Shown here in pieces: positions 59,543-64,000 of a stretch of DNA of 64,000 nucleotides. Source of the stretch: Hymenobacter elongatus. Lineage in GTDB: Bacteria > Bacteroidota > Bacteroidia > Cytophagales > Hymenobacteraceae. The notes under the pieces are model-generated. The model searched no databases. It had not been told where the DNA came from and saw only the letters and a program-made list of their open reading frames with translations. The DNA lies in contig NZ_SRLD01000029.1 in NCBI RefSeq assembly GCF_004745955.1, positions 1-64,000 on the forward strand, given 5' to 3'. Every line of letters begins with the position of its first letter. The stretch's first letter is position 1. The translations under genes and the position numbers were made by a program.

Positions 59543-61930
59543 TTAGAAATTGAAATTGTAAGAGGCTGAGGGCAGCACCGTCCCGAACACGGCCAGACGC
59601 ACGGCCTCGGTTTTGGCCGGATTATCCGCGTTCTGGCGGAAATAGATGCTGTAGGGGTTGCGGCGGCCGTAGGCGTTATACACCGAGAACGTCCAGCTGC
59701 TGTGCCAGCGGCGGCTTGGGTCCGGCTTGCCCTCGTAGGTGGCGGCCAGGTCGAGGCGGTGGTAGGCGGGCACGCGGTAATTGTTGCGCACGTCGCCGTT
59801 CACGTTCGGAATCACCAGGCCCTGGTACACGTAGCGGCTGTCGGGAAACGTGGTGGCAATGCCGGTGCTGTAGTTGAAGGTGCTCGACACCGTCCAGCGC
59901 GGCGTGAGGGTGTAGATGCCCACCACCGAGAGGTAGTGCGTCTTGTCGTACTTGTTCACGTACCACTCGTTGTTGTTGATGCCGTTGATCTGCCGCTCGC
60001 TACGGCTCAGCGTGTAGCTCACCCAGCCCGTCAGCCGGCCTTCGTTCTTTTTCACGTAGAACTCGGCCCCGTAGGCCCGGCCCCGGCCATACAGCAGCTC
60101 GGCTTCCAGGTAGCGGTTCAGCAGCGTATTGGCCCCGTTGATGTAGTCGATTTGGTTGTCCATGCGCTTGCCAAACACCTCCACCGACGCCTCATAGGCG
60201 TTATCCTTGAAGTTGCGGAAATAGCCCACGGCCAGCTGGTCGGCGTGCTCGGGCTTAATGTTGTTGGTGCTCGGCGTCCAGACGTCCAGCGGCGACGAAG
60301 CCGTGGTATTCGACACCAGATGAATATACTGCACCATGCGGTTATAGCTGGCTTTCAGCGAGCTATGGCCGTTGAGCGAGTAGCGCAGCGAGGCGCGCGG
60401 CTCCAGGTTCGGGTAGCGCTTAATGAGCTTACCGGCAGCGTACTGCCGGGGGTTGACCGGGGTTTTCTGCCAGCCGTTGGGTCCTTCGTACTCATACACG
60501 GTGCTGCCCGAACCCATGTAGTCGAACATGCTCAGCCGCAGGCCATACTGCGCCGACAAGCGGGGCGAAAACGTCTGCTCATTGTCGAGGTAGGCGCTGT
60601 ATTCCACCGCCCGCTGGTTGTCGAGGGCAATGGTGCGGAAGATGGAATTCGCGGAAATGGGCGTCACGCGGCCCGGCAGAAAGGTGTAGTAAATAGCGCC
60701 CGCGCCAAAGTTAAGCGTGCTTTGGGGCGTGCGGTAGTAGTTGAAATCAGCCTTCGCGCTGTAGTTCACGATGTTGGATTTCCAGTCGAACGACTGGTTG
60801 CCTTCCGGCACGCCCAGGCCGTAGTCGTACTTGCTGACCAAGCCCGTGACGTTGGCAAACAGCCGCGAGTTGAACACGTGGTTCCAGCGCACGGTGCCGG
60901 TGCGGTTGCCCAGCGTGTTCTTGAAATCCTTGCCGAAGGCAAATACGTCGCGCCCCAGGTAGCCCGAAATATACACCCGGTCCTGGTCGCCCAGCGTGTA
61001 GTTGGCCTTCGCCGAGAGGTCATAGAAATAGGCCTGGTTGTCTTTCTGGTCGGGCACGAATTTGAGGAACAAATCCCCGTAGGAGCGGCGGCCGGCCACG
61101 ATGAAGGAGCCTTTATCCTTCACAATCGGCGCTTCCACGGCCAGGCGTGACATAATCAGGCCCACGCCGCCCGTCACGCCCAGGCGCTGGGTGTTGCCTT
61201 CCTTCATGCGCACATCCAGCAGGCTCGACAGCCGCCCGCCGTACTGGGCCGGAATGCCGCCCTTCACTAGCTTAATGTCCTTGACAGCATCGGGATTAAA
61301 GGTCGAAAAGAGCCCGAACAAGTGGGAAGCGTTGTAAATCGGTGCTTCGTCCAGCAGAATCAGGTTCTGGTCGACGCCCCCGCCGCGCACATTGAAGCCC
61401 GACGCGCCCTCGCCCACCGTGCTAATGCCCGGCAGCAACTGAATGCTGCGAATCACATCGACCTCGCCCAGCAGTGCGGGCATCAGCTTCACCGTTTTCA
61501 TATCGAGGCGACTGGTGCCCATTTCGGTGCTTTTCACATTTTCGTCGGGTTTTTTGCCCGTCACCAGCACCTCGTCGGTTTGCAGGCCCTGCGTGGCCAG
61601 GCGCACCGAGCGGGTCAGGTTTTCGCTGAGCACGAGCGGCGTGTTTTGCGGTTCGTAGCCCACGAAGGTGTAGGTAATCGTGTAGGTACCCTTGGGCAGC
61701 GTGAGCGAGTAAAAACCGTATTCGTTGGCGGTAGCGCCAATGCCCAGACTTTTCACTACCACCGTAGCGCCCACCAGCGCCTCGCCGTTGGCCGCGTCTT
61801 TCAGGTAGCCGCTCACGGTTACTTTACCGTTGGGGTCAGCGGCCCGGCCGGCCGGCTGCTGCGCCAGGGCCCCCGTGGCGGGCAGCAGCAAACACAGGAA
61901 TCCCAGAAATAGTCGAAGTGCAAATGCCAT
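59543..61930 (-). CDS. TonB-dependent outer membrane receptor
   Basis: 795 residues from ATG at 61930. Signal peptide (1-25, ending GALAQQ), a carboxypeptidase-regulatory-like domain (about 35-115), then plug (LPGISTVGEGASGFNVRGGGVDQNLILLDEAPIYN, about 165-230) and a 22-strand-type barrel ending in SYNFNF. There is no STN domain at the N-terminus. It imports a ligand using TonB energy. The partner is the DUF4249 lipoprotein downstream. Confidence 0.93.
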   Translation of the reverse strand: MAFALRLFLGFLCLLLPATGALAQQPAGRAADPNGKVTVSGYLKDAANGEALVGATVVVKSLGIGATANEYGFYSLTLPKGTYTITYTFVGYEPQNTPLVLSENLTRSVRLATQGLQTDEVLVTGKKPDENVKSTEMGTSRLDMKTVKLMPALLGEVDVIRSIQLLPGISTVGEGASGFNVRGGGVDQNLILLDEAPIYNASHLFGLFSTFNPDAVKDIKLVKGGIPAQYGGRLSSLLDVRMKEGNTQRLGVTGGVGLIMSRLAVEAPIVKDKGSFIVAGRRSYGDLFLKFVPDQKDNQAYFYDLSAKANYTLGDQDRVYISGYLGRDVFAFGKDFKNTLGNRTGTVRWNHVFNSRLFANVTGLVSKYDYGLGVPEGNQSFDWKSNIVNYSAKADFNYYRTPQSTLNFGAGAIYYTFLPGRVTPISANSIFRTIALDNQRAVEYSAYLDNEQTFSPRLSAQYGLRLSMFDYMGSGSTVYEYEGPNGWQKTPVNPRQYAAGKLIKRYPNLEPRASLRYSLNGHSSLKASYNRMVQYIHLVSNTTASSPLDVWTPSTNNIKPEHADQLAVGYFRNFKDNAYEASVEVFGKRMDNQIDYINGANTLLNRYLEAELLYGRGRAYGAEFYVKKNEGRLTGWVSYTLSRSERQINGINNNEWYVNKYDKTHYLSVVGIYTLTPRWTVSSTFNYSTGIATTFPDSRYVYQGLVIPNVNGDVRNNYRVPAYHRLDLAATYEGKPDPSRRWHSSWTFSVYNAYGRRNPYSIYFRQNADNPAKTEAVRLAVFGTVLPSASYNFNF

Positions 61931-62029
61931 AGCGAAAGGAGATTTCGGAAGAGGAAAGGCCGGCCCGGCGCAAGGCACCAGTGGCTGGCCTGTATACATA
62001 AGCGGTGGTAGCGTCGACGACAGCCAGCG

Positions 62030-62758
62030 TTAGTTCGCGTCGACGACGCGGCCGGAGCCGGAGGTGCGCACCGTTAGGGCAGGGCGGCCTTTGTAATACA
62101 CCGTGCCCGATCCGCTGATGGTGGCGCTCAAGCTCTGGGGTACTGTCAGGCGGGTGCTGCCCGAGCCGCTGATGTTCACCTCGGCGGCCTGCACAGTGAG
62201 CGGATACGCTTCTACCGCGCCCGAGCCGCTCAGGCGCACCTGGCAGCGGGCCGCGTCGCCGGCCAGCCGCACCGCGCCCGAGCCGGAAATATCAGCGTCC
62301 AGGCTCTGCACTCCGAGTACGCTCAAGTCGATGCTGCCCGAGCCCGACAAGCCGACGCTTAGCGCCGGCACCCGCCACGCATTCTGGCCCACTATCCTGC
62401 CCGAGCCCGACAGGGATACGCCCGTCAGAGAAGGAGCCGTGATATAGATGCGGATAGGATCGTGGCGGCGCACGCTCACCCGGCCAAAGCTGATGGACAG
62501 CCGCTCGCCGCTCACGTTGGTTTGCAGCACATCCAGAATGTTCTGCTGGGCTTCCACGCGCACGGTTTGGGTGGGCCCCTGCGTGAGGTATAGCTCGGCA
62601 TCCACGGCCAGGTCGAGGCGGGAGAAGCCGGGCACGGCGCGGTTTTCGGCCGCTACCGGCCCACTGCCGGTTACTTTATCCGGAAAAATGTCGTCGCAGT
62701 CGCAGCCCGCCAAGAGCAGGAGCAGCGGTAGCAGGCAGAGGTAGTGCAGGTTTTTCAT
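62030..62758 (-). CDS. Head GIN domain lipoprotein (DUF2807)
   Basis: 242 residues with lipobox L-A-G-C19. The body consists of regular G-S-G-containing units (SLSGSGRIVG, GLSGSGSIDL, DISGSGAVRL, RLSGSGAVEA, NISGSGSTRL, TISGSGTVYY), which build the right-handed parallel beta-helix of DUF2807 proteins. It is probably surface-exposed. It lies between the sigma gene (104 bp) and the TonB receptor gene (99 bp); no terminator is visible between them. Confidence 0.93.
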   Translation of the reverse strand: MKNLHYLCLLPLLLLLAGCDCDDIFPDKVTGSGPVAAENRAVPGFSRLDLAVDAELYLTQGPTQTVRVEAQQNILDVLQTNVSGERLSISFGRVSVRRHDPIRIYITAPSLTGVSLSGSGRIVGQNAWRVPALSVGLSGSGSIDLSVLGVQSLDADISGSGAVRLAGDAARCQVRLSGSGAVEAYPLTVQAAEVNISGSGSTRLTVPQSLSATISGSGTVYYKGRPALTVRTSGSGRVVDAN

Positions 62759-62862
62759 AGCCGTTGGTAAGGTTTCAGGTCAGAAGAAGGATGCTTTCTT
62801 CTGTCTGATCCGTAACCCTGCCTTCACCCCTACGCGCCCACAACTTATTTTTTCGCGGCAGC

Positions 62863-63444
62863 CTATAGCAGCAAGGAATACAGGTTTTTGAGCAGCCCGC
62901 TCAGCTGCTGCCGCATAATGCGCAGCGCCTTGCCCATCTGGTTTTCCACGGTTTTAGGCGAAATCTCGAGCGTATCAGCAATTTCCTGGTAGCTCATCTC
63001 ATCGTAGCGGCTCATGGTGAACACCACCCGACACTGGGGCGGCAGCAGCCCCAGCGCGGCCTCCACCGAGTCCTCGGCTTCCCGCTGATATAGGGCGTGC
63101 AGCGCATTATCGACCTGCGGCTCTTTGTCCACCGGCGCGTCGTCCCAGGCTACCTGCCGCTTGCCCCGGTCGGCGTAGCGCAAGGCGGCATTCAGCGCCG
63201 CCCGGTATAGGTAAGCATGGTAGGTAGTCGTGATGACGAGCGTGTCACGGGCGTTCCAAACCCGCAGAAAAACGTCCTGCAGTAAATCCTGCGTGGCTTC
63301 CTTGTCCTTCACCACCCGCTGAATCACGTTGCCCAGCGGCCGATAGAACTCCTTGAACAGCAGCTCCATAAAGGCCTCCGCGTCGGTGTCGCGCAGGTGG
63401 GCGAGCCGGGCTTCTACTGCGTCTGGAGCATCGGAAGTAGCCAT
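62863..63444 (-). CDS. ECF RNA polymerase sigma factor, Bacteroidota type
   Basis: 193 residues. Region 2 is visible (FMELLFKEFYRPLGNVIQRVV..EATQDLLQDVFLRVWNARD) and region 4 with its helix-turn-helix (LGLLPPQCRVVFTMSRYDEMSYQEIADTLEISPKTVENQMGKAL). It should direct transcription of the envelope genes that follow, under control of the FecR protein at 57356. TAGCTTTG (63499-63506, minus strand) is its likely -7 element, with a ~49-nt leader. Confidence 0.95.
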   Translation of the reverse strand: MATSDAPDAVEARLAHLRDTDAEAFMELLFKEFYRPLGNVIQRVVKDKEATQDLLQDVFLRVWNARDTLVITTTYHAYLYRAALNAALRYADRGKRQVAWDDAPVDKEPQVDNALHALYQREAEDSVEAALGLLPPQCRVVFTMSRYDEMSYQEIADTLEISPKTVENQMGKALRIMRQQLSGLLKNLYSLLL

Positions 63445-63498
63445 AGCGCGGGGTGGCCGCTAAGCCGTAAGCTGCCGGGAAAGGGCACCATCAGGAGG

Positions 63499-63506
63499 CA
63501 AAGCTA
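63499..63506 (-). promoter_or_regulatory. -7 element of the sigma factor operon
   Basis: Minus strand TAGCTTTG, 55 bp before the sigma start codon. No TTG at -33 is visible. Confidence 0.55.
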
Positions 63507-63548
63507 CACTATATAGAGTTTCGACTAGCTTTTTCTCACATACATATG

Positions 63549-64000
63549 CTAGGCCACGGGCTCCGCTTGTTTCGGGCTCAGATCCAGATTCCGAAGCTTG
63601 TCGGCGCGCCAGGCCGTTACGGCCACCACCACGAGAGTCATCATGCCCCCAAACACGACCGAGGGCACCACGCGCATCAGCTTGGCCGCCGCCCCCGACT
63701 CGAAGGCCCCGATTTCGTTGCTGGAACCGATGAAGATGTTGTTGACGGCCGATACGCGCCCTTTCATGTACTCCGGCGTAAAGGTGTGGATCAAAGTAGA
63801 GCGCACGATTACGGAAACCGAATCGAACACGCCCGTCATGAACAACAGCACCATCGACAGCCAGAAGTTAGTGGATACGGCAAAGCCAATAGTTGCCAAG
63901 CCAAACCCCGCCACCGCCCACAGCAGCTTGCGGCCGGCGTGGTGGCGCAGGGGAAAGTAGGTCAGGGCCACGGCCATCAGCACCGAGCCCACGGCTGGCG
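63549..64000 (-). CDS. MFS transporter, C-terminal part
   Basis: The frame is open to the window edge, so the 5' part is missing; the visible ~150 residues hold four or five membrane helices of a major facilitator protein. The MKGRVSAVNNIFIGSSNEIGAFESG loop is typical of the MFS_3 / enterobactin-exporter-like group. The GTG that could start a short reading frame at 63992 is internal. The substrate is unknown. Confidence 0.85.
   Translation of the reverse strand, partial: PAVGSVLMAVALTYFPLRHHAGRKLLWAVAGFGLATIGFAVSTNFWLSMVLLFMTGVFDSVSVIVRSTLIHTFTPEYMKGRVSAVNNIFIGSSNEIGAFESGAAAKLMRVVPSVVFGGMMTLVVVAVTAWRADKLRNLDLSPKQAEPVA

Overview
The window comes from a GC-rich member of the Bacteroidota, most probably Hymenobacter or a close relative in the Cytophagales. 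Evidence: the 16S rRNA 5' end has the Bacteroidota form; many promoters carry the phylum's TAnnTTTG -7 element, often with TTG about 19-23 nt upstream; two proteins end in type IX secretion (Por) sorting domains; and there are SusC/TonB-type receptors, DUF4249, FecR with a Bacteroidota-type ECF sigma factor, DUF2480, DUF6150 and PorT-like barrels. No phage, integrase, transposase gene or CRISPR array was seen.

Layout. 1-0.76 kb: 5' end of an rRNA operon reading left, driven by four tandem related promoters. 0.76-9.3 kb: leftward genes (serine hydrolase, lipoprotein, APC permease, DUF2480, tsaB, membrane protein, and the rpmH-rnpA-ctpA cluster). 9.4-15.3 kb: M61 peptidase plus lipoprotein, disordered small protein, PfkB kinase, tRNA-His, DEAD-box helicase. 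15.4-20.8 kb: two paralogous T9SS cargo proteins, small membrane protein, upp and a GNAT-like protein. 20.9-29.5 kb: rightward Wzi-like barrel, small ADP-ribosylation/crystallin-J1-like protein, ABC exporter, membrane protein, gmhA, yifB/comM, tRNA-Lys (leftward), pyrD. 29.5-37.1 kb: DUF2306 protein, PagL-like lipid A deacylase, three PorT-like barrel paralogs, M20 dipeptidase, unknown exported protein. 37.1-49.3 kb: HTH regulator with a palindromic operator pair, a decayed gene, plsY, a 1787-residue exported protein cotranscribed with prmA, DUF6150, tpiA, TspO-like protein, DUF2251. 49.3-55 kb: uvrA, a small exported protein and an alpha/beta hydrolase whose nucleophile serine has become glycine. 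55-63.5 kb: a leftward envelope-signalling/uptake cluster, in transcription order ECF sigma, head-GIN lipoprotein, TonB-dependent receptor, DUF4249 lipoprotein, FecR anti-sigma, and an STN-domain protein. 63.5-64 kb: 3' part of an MFS transporter.

The main unexplained structure is a dispersed family of palindromic elements (about 2.1, 33.6, 38.3, 39.2, 46.7, 48.7, 53.1 and 55.0 kb). Several carry outer ends like GAAGCTGTTTAGGAAGT and long, nearly perfect inner arms beginning GAACGTCATG. They have no transposase here and look like non-autonomous MITE or REP-like elements. Other items worth attention are the tandem rRNA promoters, the HTH gene with two 21-bp operators and a divergent double-CxxC mini-ORF, the giant exported protein with a winged-helix-like segment, and a sigma/FecR system whose STN domain sits on a separate protein instead of on the TonB receptor.
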